A stretch of DNA of 64,000 nucleotides from Torreya grandis. Lineage: Eukaryota; Streptophyta; Pinopsida; Cupressales; Taxaceae. Position 1 is the first letter of the stretch. Every line of letters begins with the position of its first letter. Location of the stretch: contig JARHVA010004802.1 of NCBI GenBank assembly GCA_037957365.1, forward strand, positions 1,207,001-1,271,000, read 5' to 3'. Positions 59,601-64,000 of the stretch are shown here, in pieces. The notes under the pieces were generated by a model, which had not been told where the DNA came from, made no database searches, and saw only the letters and a program-made list of their open reading frames with translations. A program made the position numbers and the translations under genes.

Positions 59601-59888
59601 GCAATGGTTCCTGTTGGTTTGGATCCTTCTGAACCCGGTGAAACTATTGATCCTGAAAAGCATACTCCTGGACCATCTCCAAAGCAATGGGGAGATGATA
59701 GGGGTTTTGCTAGATCTGTAAGCTTAAAGGGCAGAAAAAACATTCAAGACAAGACATTTAATACTACTCCCAAAACCTCTGGTAGGGCTAAACGCACAAA
59801 TAATTCTGGACCTGTCAAGGCAAAGAATTCTAATTATAGGATGGTAAGCACTTGTTCTGTAGATGAATCAAGTATGATTTCTTTGTAA
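26682..59888 (+). CDS. R3H-SUZ domain protein gene, six exons joined over 33 kb
   Basis: The coding exons are 26682-26699, 30354-30454, 38742-38819, 39110-39181, 39759-39859 and 58249-59888. Every junction has GT-AG ends and the reading frame carries through all five introns (phases 0, 2, 2, 2, 1), giving 669 residues. Residues 7-35 match the conserved start of plant R3H-SUZ proteins ([11 protein letters not shown]). Residues 40-90 form the R3H domain with the R-x3-H motif at R55 to H59 (RMLLH). Residues 135-156 form the SUZ domain ([17 protein letters not shown]). The rest is a long, low-complexity, probably disordered tail. R3H and SUZ domains bind single-stranded nucleic acid and RNA, so a cytoplasmic role in mRNA handling is likely by family. 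Introns are 3654, 8287, 290, 577 and 18389 bp. The host gene looks intact even though its introns are packed with dead transposons. The exact 3' end is open (see the separate entries at 59844 and 61640). Confidence 0.92.
26890..28480 (+). repeat. Diverged direct repeats in intron 1
   Basis: A phrase built on AATTCAAAGTCAGCAAAGTA and ACCCTTAAACCAGT recurs at about 27030, 27605, 28125 and 28325. It is preceded in two copies (26900 and 27995) by GGGATTTGAGGTC and a TTCGATTCC or TTTGATTCCC box. The latter looks like the B box of a tRNA-derived promoter, so a SINE-like origin is possible but not shown. Confidence 0.5.
28770..29281 (-). mobile_element. LINE RNase H fragment, first duplicate, with copied exon 2 start
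   Basis: This segment matches 29870-30368. On the minus strand it reads [19 protein letters not shown] with several breaks, an RNase H piece of LINE type. On the plus strand it ends with a copy of the intron 1 acceptor and the first 18 bases of exon 2 (GTGGGAGAGTTGGCCTGG at 29264-29281). It then departs from exon 2 altogether, so this false exon cannot work. Confidence 0.8.
29844..30179 (-). pseudogene. LINE RNase H fragment in intron 1, second duplicate
   Basis: An open frame of 111 codons on the minus strand reads [30 protein letters not shown] and [14 protein letters not shown]. This carries the first Asp-equivalent position (here Asn in NFNG, normally NFDG), then the Glu of the active site, in the arrangement of the RNase H at the end of plant LINE polyproteins. 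Lacking the rest of the element and with the first acidic residue changed, it is not functional. It lies 175 bases before exon 2, antisense to the host gene. Confidence 0.75.
30354..30454 (+). CDS. R3H-SUZ gene exon 2
   Basis: The acceptor is ATTCAG and the donor is CCAG|GTAAGG, nearly perfect. The exon encodes [17 protein letters not shown] and then [16 protein letters not shown], the conserved N-terminal block of plant R3H-SUZ proteins. It ends in phase 2, with the split Ser codon completed by exon 3. A broken duplicate of its first 18 bases and its acceptor lies 1090 bases upstream, at 29261-29281. Confidence 0.92.
30455..33000 (+). other. Intron 2, first part, no gene seen
   Basis: The sequence is AT-rich with short frames only and no transposon domain I can name. 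Confidence 0.4.
33020..36743 (-). pseudogene. Unknown protein family, copy A (in intron 2)
   Basis: The minus strand reads as one decayed protein across stops and frameshifts. From its start: [17 protein letters not shown] (near 36630), [15 protein letters not shown] (near 36535), [16 protein letters not shown] (near 36390), [15 protein letters not shown] (36150), [14 protein letters not shown] (36040), [16 protein letters not shown] (35610). A Ser/Thr/Pro-rich stretch follows (35117-34836), then the basic [11 protein letters not shown] next to [11 protein letters not shown] (33820-33740), and a charged tail with [15 protein letters not shown]. Copy B at 50400-52333 shares the same blocks in the same order. 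The basic run could be a nuclear signal. I do not recognise the family; an element-borne protein is the most likely origin. Confidence 0.6.
34418..34611. repeat. Tandem duplication, 97-bp unit
   Basis: Units start at 34418 and 34515 with ACCAACTACTCAAAGCAAGC and stay close to identical for over 80 bases. It lies inside the decayed copy A region, between its Ser/Pro-rich and basic parts. Confidence 0.92.
36750..38700 (+). other. Intron 2, last part, no gene seen
   Basis: Short frames on both strands, none recognisable. The minus-strand frame at 37330-37028 directly precedes copy A and could be its leader, but copy B has no matching part. Confidence 0.35.
38742..38819 (+). CDS. R3H-SUZ gene exon 3 (R3H domain, first half)
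   Basis: The acceptor is TTTTGCAG and the donor is TTTTG|GTATCA. The exon encodes [16 protein letters not shown] followed by LLHRLADIF, which carries the R-x3-H motif that names the domain. A second strong donor-like GTATGT at 38722 lies just upstream of the acceptor and is not used in this model. Confidence 0.93.
39110..39181 (+). CDS. R3H-SUZ gene exon 4 (R3H domain, second half)
   Basis: The acceptor is TTTGACAG and the donor is CTAT|GTATGT. The exon encodes [19 protein letters not shown], the most conserved stretch of the plant family. The codon split across intron 3 reads Cys, where relatives usually have Gly in DIFGF; this is a small lineage difference rather than a break. Confidence 0.93.
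39759..39859 (+). CDS. R3H-SUZ gene exon 5 (R3H-SUZ linker)
   Basis: The acceptor is TTACACAG and the donor is ACCAG|GTTTTG. The exon encodes [15 protein letters not shown] and then a linker ending [10 protein letters not shown]. The block SIPxxLVSDxLxxQY is typical of plant R3H-SUZ proteins right after the R3H domain. Phase 1 at the end matches exon 6 exactly across an 18.4 kb intron. Confidence 0.9.
39900..40710 (+). other. Intron 5, start, no gene seen
   Basis: AT-rich intron sequence with only short open stretches. Confidence 0.4.
40712..40863. repeat. Minisatellite, 43-bp unit, 3.5 copies
   Basis: Units start at 40712, 40755, 40798 and 40841 with TTCATTTGAC, continuing CCATAGGGTAGTTTCGAC and AAATTTGATG. 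Only a few bases differ between copies. Confidence 0.93.
41340..41990 (-). pseudogene. Gypsy integrase C-terminal remnant
   Basis: The minus strand reads [15 protein letters not shown] near 41850. It later gives [17 protein letters not shown] then [18 protein letters not shown] near 41450. These are the PFEVVYG block and the GPFKIL/NAYxLxLP/VNxxxLKPYE block of Ty3/gypsy integrases, in the right order. The part between has stops and shifts. No LTR or other pol domain lies next to it. Confidence 0.65.
42000..42900 (+). other. Intron 5 stretch, no gene seen
   Basis: Frames are short on both strands; nothing recognisable. Confidence 0.35.
43013..43069. repeat. Short tandem repeat, 19-bp unit, three copies
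   Basis: TTTTCCTTCGTTGCAAATA occurs at 43013, 43032 and, with two changes, 43051. A run of looser CTTTGCAAAGCTTCCTCTTC-like words follows to about 43170 and makes the false open frames here. Confidence 0.92.
44020..44400. other. CpG-rich patch in intron 5
   Basis: This stretch has many CG steps (CGCCGACGTCGG, CCGCGGTCGGTCGG, and CCGTACGG/GTACGG words at 44300-44360), unlike the AT-rich, CG-poor sequence around it. A 157-codon plus-strand frame (43865-44338) crosses it but has no family signature. It is probably a younger insertion or LTR part. Confidence 0.45.
44826..44858. repeat. Perfect 14-bp inverted repeat
   Basis: ATTAATATTTAATT at 44826-44839 is the exact reverse complement of AATTAAATATTAAT at 44845-44858, separated by five bases. 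It lies in non-coding DNA between the CpG-rich patch and the gag-like relic. Confidence 0.95.
45139..46260 (-). pseudogene. Gag-like relic of unknown element
   Basis: The minus strand reads, with frameshifts, [20 protein letters not shown] then [18 protein letters not shown] (45920-45780). A lysine/proline-rich stretch follows (45660-45460), then a charged, probably helical end with [36 protein letters not shown] and [16 protein letters not shown] (to 45139). The order (folded part, basic linker, coiled coil) is what a capsid-like protein could have, but I recognise no family. Confidence 0.4.
46518..47000 (-). pseudogene. LINE RNase H remnant in intron 5
   Basis: From 46990 the minus strand reads [37 protein letters not shown] and [10 protein letters not shown]. 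After one stop it goes on with [18 protein letters not shown] and [18 protein letters not shown] (46751-46518). This is the complete RNase H fold found at the end of plant LINE polyproteins, of the same type as in intron 1. The usual NFDG reads NFNG and the usual SDS-type third acidic site reads EGNS. Confidence 0.8.
46540..46555 (+). repeat. Run of 16 G residues
   Basis: An uninterrupted G16 tract lies on the sense strand of intron 5, inside the end of the LINE RNase H remnant. It may form a G-quadruplex in DNA or pre-mRNA, and its length is likely to vary. Confidence 0.95.
47166..47178 (+). promoter_or_regulatory. tRNA-Met-type primer binding site of a gypsy element
   Basis: TGGTATTAGAGCT differs by one base from the start of the common plant retrotransposon primer binding site (TGGTATCAGAGC). 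It follows CAACACATATCAT, a usual LTR end and spacer. Gag begins about 500 bases downstream. This places an LTR end near 47158. Confidence 0.65.
47696..48180 (+). pseudogene. Gag remnant of the chromovirus-like element
   Basis: The 82-codon frame from 47696 has the retrotransposon gag pattern ([31 protein letters not shown]). A stop ends it at 47944. Further down KKDKGK and [15 protein letters not shown] resemble the spacer before protease in this group. Confidence 0.7.
48340..48480 (+). pseudogene. Protease remnant of the chromovirus-like element
   Basis: The frame reads [19 protein letters not shown] then [19 protein letters not shown]. The IIDSGS retains the D-S-G active site. The block before and after fits chromovirus proteases (VIIDGGSCxNxVS and LGLPTxxHPxPYxLGW). 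Confidence 0.8.
49100..49785 (+). pseudogene. Reverse transcriptase remnant of the chromovirus-like element
   Basis: Blocks in order: [52 protein letters not shown], then after a stop [21 protein letters not shown] frameshift near 49420 splits the catalytic region, which then reads [18 protein letters not shown] in place of xDDILIYSKT. The connection domain ([21 protein letters not shown] then LANFY) ends the recognisable part near 49785. Confidence 0.85.
49790..50390 (+). other. Intron 5 stretch, no gene seen
   Basis: Nothing recognisable; frames are short. It separates the truncated gypsy element from copy B of the unknown family. Confidence 0.35.
50400..52333 (-). pseudogene. Unknown protein family, copy B (in intron 5)
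   Basis: The best-kept part is open for 250 codons (52333-51581) and then 143 codons (51605-51174), the two overlapping by a frameshift. Blocks shared with copy [17 protein letters not shown] (52012), [61 protein letters not shown], then [19 protein letters not shown] (near 50990). A Pro/Ser/Gln-rich tail with [16 protein letters not shown] follows to about 50400. The long open stretches suggest this copy decayed more recently than copy A. Codons before the MVAS start (52333-52015) are open too but have no counterpart in copy A, so the true start may be 52012. Confidence 0.65.
52647..52990. repeat. Minisatellite, about 88-bp unit, four copies
   Basis: Units start at 52647, 52726, 52814 and 52902 with [GT]GGGCTCT[CA]TCGGGCTCTG, and a partial fifth at 52991. 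Each has a CTGACAGGT box and a GGGGTCCA[CT]G box. The unit is GC-richer than the intron. It lies just before the start of copy B (on the minus strand), so it may be part of the same element's leader. Confidence 0.9.
53351..53660. repeat. Tandem duplication, about 170-bp unit
   Basis: Units start at 53351 and 53522 with CAGAGAGGGA[CT]TGAA and both run through CGAGAACTTC, a C-rich patch, TTGGCCACAATAGATAC and AAGGTACATCC. The second lacks part of the C-rich patch. Confidence 0.9.
53628..53711. repeat. Foldback (imperfect long inverted repeat with perfect tip)
   Basis: GGTACATCCCTAGGCCTGTGG near 53628 pairs with the reverse complement near 53690 (CCATAGGCCCAAGGATGTACC), with few mismatches. Inside is a perfect stem, GATACGTC (53661-53668) and GACGTATC (53673-53680), around a CCAA loop. 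The first tandem unit (53490-53517) can pair with the same right arm. Confidence 0.85.
54287..55129 (+). pseudogene. Exon-like blocks of an unidentified host gene
   Basis: Three plus-strand blocks read as normal, low-bias protein separated by intron-like gaps. They are 54287-54411 ([19 protein letters not shown]), 54551-54666 after a TTTATCAG acceptor ([19 protein letters not shown]), and 54926-55129 after a CACTATAG acceptor ([20 protein letters not shown], then [15 protein letters not shown]). The first block ends near CAG|GCAAGT, a GC-type donor, although that site would not keep the second block in frame. I do not recognise the protein. It looks like a piece of a host gene moved here at the DNA level, with its introns, since the R3H-SUZ gene does not use it. 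Confidence 0.45.
55500..56530 (-). other. Proline-rich minus-strand frames, uncertain
   Basis: The minus strand has a frame of 77 codons from 56474 rich in Pro, Ser and Gln ([18 protein letters not shown]) and further stretches near 55940-55600 ([16 protein letters not shown]). It could be a decayed gag-like or unknown protein; nothing ties it to a family. Confidence 0.25.
56540..58240 (+). other. Intron 5, last part, no gene seen
   Basis: AT-rich, with short frames. The branch region before exon 6 (58201-58248) has the T-rich run GATTTTTGTGCGATTTTTAA before the acceptor. Confidence 0.4.
58249..59888 (+). CDS. R3H-SUZ gene exon 6 (SUZ domain and repeated tail)
   Basis: The acceptor is AATGCCAG. 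The open frame then runs 1640 bases to a TAA. It begins with the SUZ domain ([17 protein letters not shown]). Three close copies of an A-x-R-[ML]-[FI]-A-x-A-L-G motif follow at 58407-58454, 58995-59045 and 59304-59348, with two weaker copies at 58602-58646 and 58797-58841. A second short repeat of the form M-x-x-K-x-L ending in [DE]-K also recurs in the first half of the tail. The tail is rich in Ser, Pro, Lys and Glu and has no membrane segment. The frame could instead be spliced at 59844, where ATG|GTAAGC is an excellent donor. Confidence 0.9.
59844..59849 (+). promoter_or_regulatory. Possible 5' splice site near the end of exon 6
   Basis: GTAAGC after ATG fits the plant donor consensus very well and falls in phase 0, 15 codons before the TAA. 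If used, the last residues [14 protein letters not shown] would be replaced by a downstream exon. The sequence alone cannot decide. Confidence 0.4.
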
Positions 59889-60117
59889 GCAGCTTGCAGA
59901 CCACCTTGATGAGAGATTAATCTTTATCTTTAGCTTGTAGAACTGTACTCTATAAGTTAGGCTGTATTCTTTTAAAAATGTCTTGATGTTTGGGATGCTT
60001 CCAAAGCTTCTTTTATCATCGATCATATGGCAATCCAATATGCATGGAGGATGGGTGTATGGTTATTTCTTTTCTAGCATCCAAAGGTTCTGACATCTAC
60101 TAATTCTGACATTTTTT

Positions 60118-60133
60118 AATAAATCTCAATAAA
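60118..60133 (+). terminator. Tandem polyadenylation signals of the R3H-SUZ gene
   Basis: Two AATAAA hexamers (60118-60123 and 60128-60133) lie 230 bases after the TAA at 59888. This is a normal 3' UTR length for a plant gene and supports transcript ends near 60150 for the unspliced-tail form. Confidence 0.5.
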
Positions 60134-60149
60134 ATGGCAATCATTCTTT

Positions 60150-63100
60150 ATATTTTAATTAAATGACACAAAGAAAGCAGAGCTGACACAAGGATCTTCT
60201 AATGCCATTTAAGGTATTAACAAAGGACCTTTAGAGAAAACATGAAAAGATCTTGTAGATGTTCTGAATTTCCTATTTGGTAGTTTGTGATGTGAGCTGA
60301 GAGATTCAACATTTTTGGTTACGTTCATCATTGCTGACTCTTGTCTCTCCATATCACTGACATGCTCGTTAAATGGAATATCATAGAAATGATGGGGTGC
60401 ACACTGTTTTTGAGGCTGCTTAAAGCAGCTGGCCCTGTTTTTGCCTGATGCACACATTCCTTGGAGATAGGGTGTGTGCATTTTGTGGCGGGCTTTGGGG
60501 TTGTAAGTTTTTTTAGAAAGACATAACATCACAGTATAGCTAGGTGGTTCTTGTTCGAAGCAGGAACCAATTTACCAAAGTGAGTTACAGACTGACTGAT
60601 AGTAATGAAATTTGGAATTTTGAGTCCTGTATAGAGCTTTTGAATTTGATAGGATGTAAAAAATGGCACGGGATAGAAGAGATGATGAGCAACAGCATCA
60701 AGAAGTATAGGGAAGGAAAAACCAAGAAGACAATTCAGAGTTAACAGGAAATTCAGGTTGGTTTATTATCCCATTATATATGTGCCTGTGAAAAATCTAC
60801 ATGTTATGTGAATCCCTTGTGAGAATTGTGCTTTGGGAAATGAGGAAGGAAAAAGGGCTTGTTAAAAAAACTGTATGCTGAAAACATGCTGGAGACCCAA
60901 GGAAGATAGATGTTTCCTCAAGTAGAGATGGAAACCCTGCTTGAGATTTATTCCCGCCTTGTTGATTTTCCTTTTAGATGGGTAAACTGCTTAAAGAAGA
61001 ACAAAAGTTTCCCTAGCAGATGGGCACCCTGCTAAGGATTATACTTCCTATTATTCCTCGTGCCTCTTTTTCTACACCTTCCCCCAAAAGCACTAGAGAA
61101 TTTTCTGGTTGGAAGATTTTATTAAGGACAGAATTGCCGCTTCTATCCAGAATGGGAATGGGTGGCAATCCCTACATTCTAAGAACCACAAGTACCAAAA
61201 AATCAAGATGATATATCTGTTACAACATCGTAAGGTGCACACAGTATAAATAATGAGTGTATACTGTACACCTATTACAACATCACAAGGAGTAGTTGCC
61301 ATTGTTTATTCTTGAACTAGCTTTAATACATAGTTACAAAATTCATCTCTATTTACATGTTCTCTGTTCCAGTAACCCAGGTCGCTGTTTTTGTATTTTG
61401 TTTCTCCTTAGATACAAATATAAATATGTTTTTAGTCACACAAACCCCATGATAACAGTTGGATATATCGCAACTGTGGGTTTTTGTGCTTATCATGTGC
61501 ATCGTTTATTTCTGTGAGTGCGTAATCAGCTCTATTGATAAAGAGGTGATTTTGTATACACTTGGCAGCTGAGAATTTAATGAGTAAAGACAATGTCAAG
61601 TTAGAGAGACGTAATCAAATTATTTATTTGATCTTTCAGGTTTTGGGTGAACAAACATATTGACATTGTGCAAAAGGAAATTTTAGGGTTTTTTTCCCTA
61701 GAACTGTACATATGCAGAAGGGATTATCAAGGAGATTATAGGATCTGTTAAGAGGTATTTTGGTCAAGTAGTCCCTCGTGCAAAATAAATACACACATGA
61801 CAAGGGCTACACATTTGCGATCCTCAACGAACCAAAGCTAAACAGATATGTCAAATCCTAAAACGAGTGATATTTTCGTCAATGATATCCACCTGGGTTT
61901 TGCATTGGAGACAGCATTTTCTATTCTTGCCCCAAAATAGTCTAGTGGAACAGAAGTCAACCATATCTAAACTCTTTGATATGTCATATTAAATTCAGGG
62001 AGCAATATAGGCCAAACCTTTTGTGTTTTCACTTTTTTTAGTGGAAAGAACCTTAAGCTATGTGATCCTTCCACATCTATGATGAGGATGTTGAAAACGT
62101 GTAATAAGCAATTCTCTGTGAAATAATGTAATTTCAGTCACCATTTGGTTGAATTATAGATTAATCTGTGATACATGCATAGGTGGGGTTAAATTGTACA
62201 AATTTGGTAGAACAAACAAAATATGCCAGAATAGCAAGTGACATGCTGATTTACAAACAAGCAATTTCTAGAAATTAAGGACATGATAAGAATCAATATT
62301 TTGGAAGTGTGGAGGCGTTTGGATCTGAACCATACAAATTTAACATGCCCTAAGTATCTTGAAAAAATGTATTTAGAACTTTTTGGAAGTAATAATTAAT
62401 TCCCAAGGAAAATGCATTGCAACCCAATGACAAACCCTAAAAAAGTAGTAGTCAAAGCAATATGAAACTTGGGTCAAATATGGAATACAGTAATATTGAT
62501 CAAACAATTTATGTTATTACAATTGATACGTTCATAGAAATCCATGTTCAAATCCCACTCATGGTTAGGCGAGCTATTGTGTAGGACACCAAAATCCACA
62601 TGGTGTGGAGCAATGTGGTAGCAACAATTTTACCTATGAACATGATAAATTGGAACGGGGACTGGGACCCCTGATTTGTGTCCCAGATGGTTGTGGGTAC
62701 CACCCAAAAACCCTTGTTTATCATTTAATTTTTTTTGTTGTTGTTACAATTGATTGTGACCGTGTAAAGTATGTAATGACTTCTATGCATATCATATAGA
62801 GGCCAACACTAATCTAATGAATATATTTGTATCAGTATGTAGGCATGATGATTCAAATATTGGTAAGGGTTGAAAACTAGTTGGCAGAAACAATTAATTT
62901 CCATAATTGTAGTAAAGATAATTGCAGAATCGTAACTAAGTCAATTGTGAATGAATGAAAATAAAAATGTTCATAAAGAGAACGATCGCTAAATAAAAGA
63001 AATTGAATTAACTATCTTATTTATATAACATGTACAAGAATCTTTGAGAAGGTATGTAAGCTATGGCTATTTGACTTGTACAAGGTAAGCAACATTTGAA

Positions 63101-64000
63101 AAAAGATGGGAAGCTATCATAATCTTTAATAGTACAAAAGAGGTGGCAATCTTTAAGAAGAGAGGTGAAGCTACCATACTGTGCTCTTGACTCTATATTG
63201 TATTACAACACCATTTTTCATTTTGATGGTAGTTTATTTATATTTATTTTAAACAAGAAATGAAAATATACAAATAGAAGGTGACGTGCTTTGACATGGA
63301 ATAGAAAATCCTAGGCTTTCCAACTTATCTTACGGTTTCAATTTCCAAGCACTAGTACAACAACTACAAAGTATTCATCTTAAAGGGAGGCCTTCATTTT
63401 AAGGAGAAGTGCCTTGAGTGCTACAGTGATCATCTCTCCTTACAAAAGCAATGGACCCTATTGGCATGAATTTGGATTTCAGATGAACATAAGAACTTTT
63501 GAGTATGTAAAGGACTATATTTCACTCGAGCAATTCATCCAAGATTCATTTCCACTGATTGAAGATTTCTAATAGATAGAGGCAAACAAACATGTAGAAT
63601 TGTTGTGGTTATACACTACACAATTCACAAGGATAAAGATTGCAACACTACTAGAATCATGACCTACTTTATCACAATAATGGTAAGTGGAAGGATGAAA
63701 ATGAAAGATTCATCCAAGATCTAACTGGGAAGAATCGAACACACGAGTGCAAGCTTATGGATATGGAAGCAAAGAGACGTAAAATTTCGTTGTTGAAGAT
63801 GAAATAAAGCTAGATCAAACTGAGACAATCTTGTGTTCAGAATTGCATTGCCTTGTATTAGATAAAAAAATCACAAAAGAGATGCACATATAGGTGGAAG
63901 ATAGGTGAATTCCAACCATACCATGCATGTAGGACTAACTTCTCAAAATAGGTGGAAGTAAGTCATACAACCATCCTCCTCATACATGTGGAAAAACCTT
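60150..64000. other. Downstream flank, no gene seen
   Basis: Apart from the possible last exon at 61640-61663, I see only short frames. A minus-strand frame of 107 codons (60532-60209) has no family signature. Phrases with tRNA-like boxes or LTR ends were looked for and not found. The last kilobase is AT-rich, decayed sequence. Confidence 0.4.
61640..61663 (+). CDS. Possible alternative last exon of the R3H-SUZ gene
   Basis: A good acceptor (GATCTTTCAG) is followed by a phase-0 frame reading VLGEQTY and a TGA. Joined to the donor at 59844 it would give a protein of 662 residues ending NYRMVLGEQTY. The support is only splice-site quality and matching phase; such short tails can occur by chance. 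Confidence 0.3.
   Translation, partial: VLGEQTY

Noticed and set aside
60209..60532. A 107-codon minus-strand frame downstream of the host gene
   Set aside because: There is no recognisable domain or promoter, and its length is within chance for this much sequence.
62520..62600. A tRNA-like word (TTCAAATCCCACTC) near 62550
   Set aside because: No cloverleaf could be drawn around it and no matching A box precedes it at the right distance.

Overview
This window looks like nuclear DNA of a land plant with a very large, repeat-swollen genome, most likely a conifer or another gymnosperm. That is an inference. It rests on one host gene spread over about 33 kb with introns up to 18 kb, on plant-type LTR retrotransposons of the Tat/Ogre and chromovirus kinds plus LINE RNase H pieces, and on how old and broken almost every element is. 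No bacterial, organellar or viral gene layout is visible, and I see no tRNA, rRNA or CRISPR array.

Layout. Positions 1-6300 hold a decayed Ty3/gypsy element with protease, reverse transcriptase, two RNase H domains, integrase and a possible 3' LTR. Positions 6300-15200 hold no gene: there is a 2 kb pyrimidine-rich tract (7.5-9.6 kb), an inverted repeat partner of part of it at 13.2-13.6 kb, and small minisatellites. Positions 15982-17983 (minus strand) carry the relic of a long, Asn/Ser/Gln-rich protein I cannot name. Positions 18.8-20.7 kb carry several tandem duplications. Positions 22.1-23.2 kb carry a relic of an RPA70-like OB fold followed by a 331-bp unit repeated three times. Positions 24.9-25.6 kb (minus strand) carry a LINE zinc-finger remnant.

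The one convincing host gene runs from 26682 to 59888 on the plus strand. I could join six exons in frame into a 669-residue R3H-SUZ protein, a probable RNA-binding protein. Introns 1, 2 and 5 (3.7, 8.3 and 18.4 kb) are filled with transposon debris. Intron 1 has a LINE RNase H fragment that was duplicated together with the acceptor and first 18 bases of exon 2. Introns 2 and 5 each hold a minus-strand copy of the same unrecognised protein family (about 33.0-36.7 and 50.4-52.3 kb). Intron 5 also holds a chromovirus-like gypsy fragment, a second LINE RNase H, a gag-like relic, several tandem repeats and a foldback, and exon-like blocks that may be a captured piece of another host gene.

The part most likely to be undescribed is the protein family in introns 2 and 5. 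Next come the Asn-rich relic at 16-18 kb, the repeated ARRM-type motif in the tail of the R3H-SUZ protein, and the triplicated RPA-like unit.
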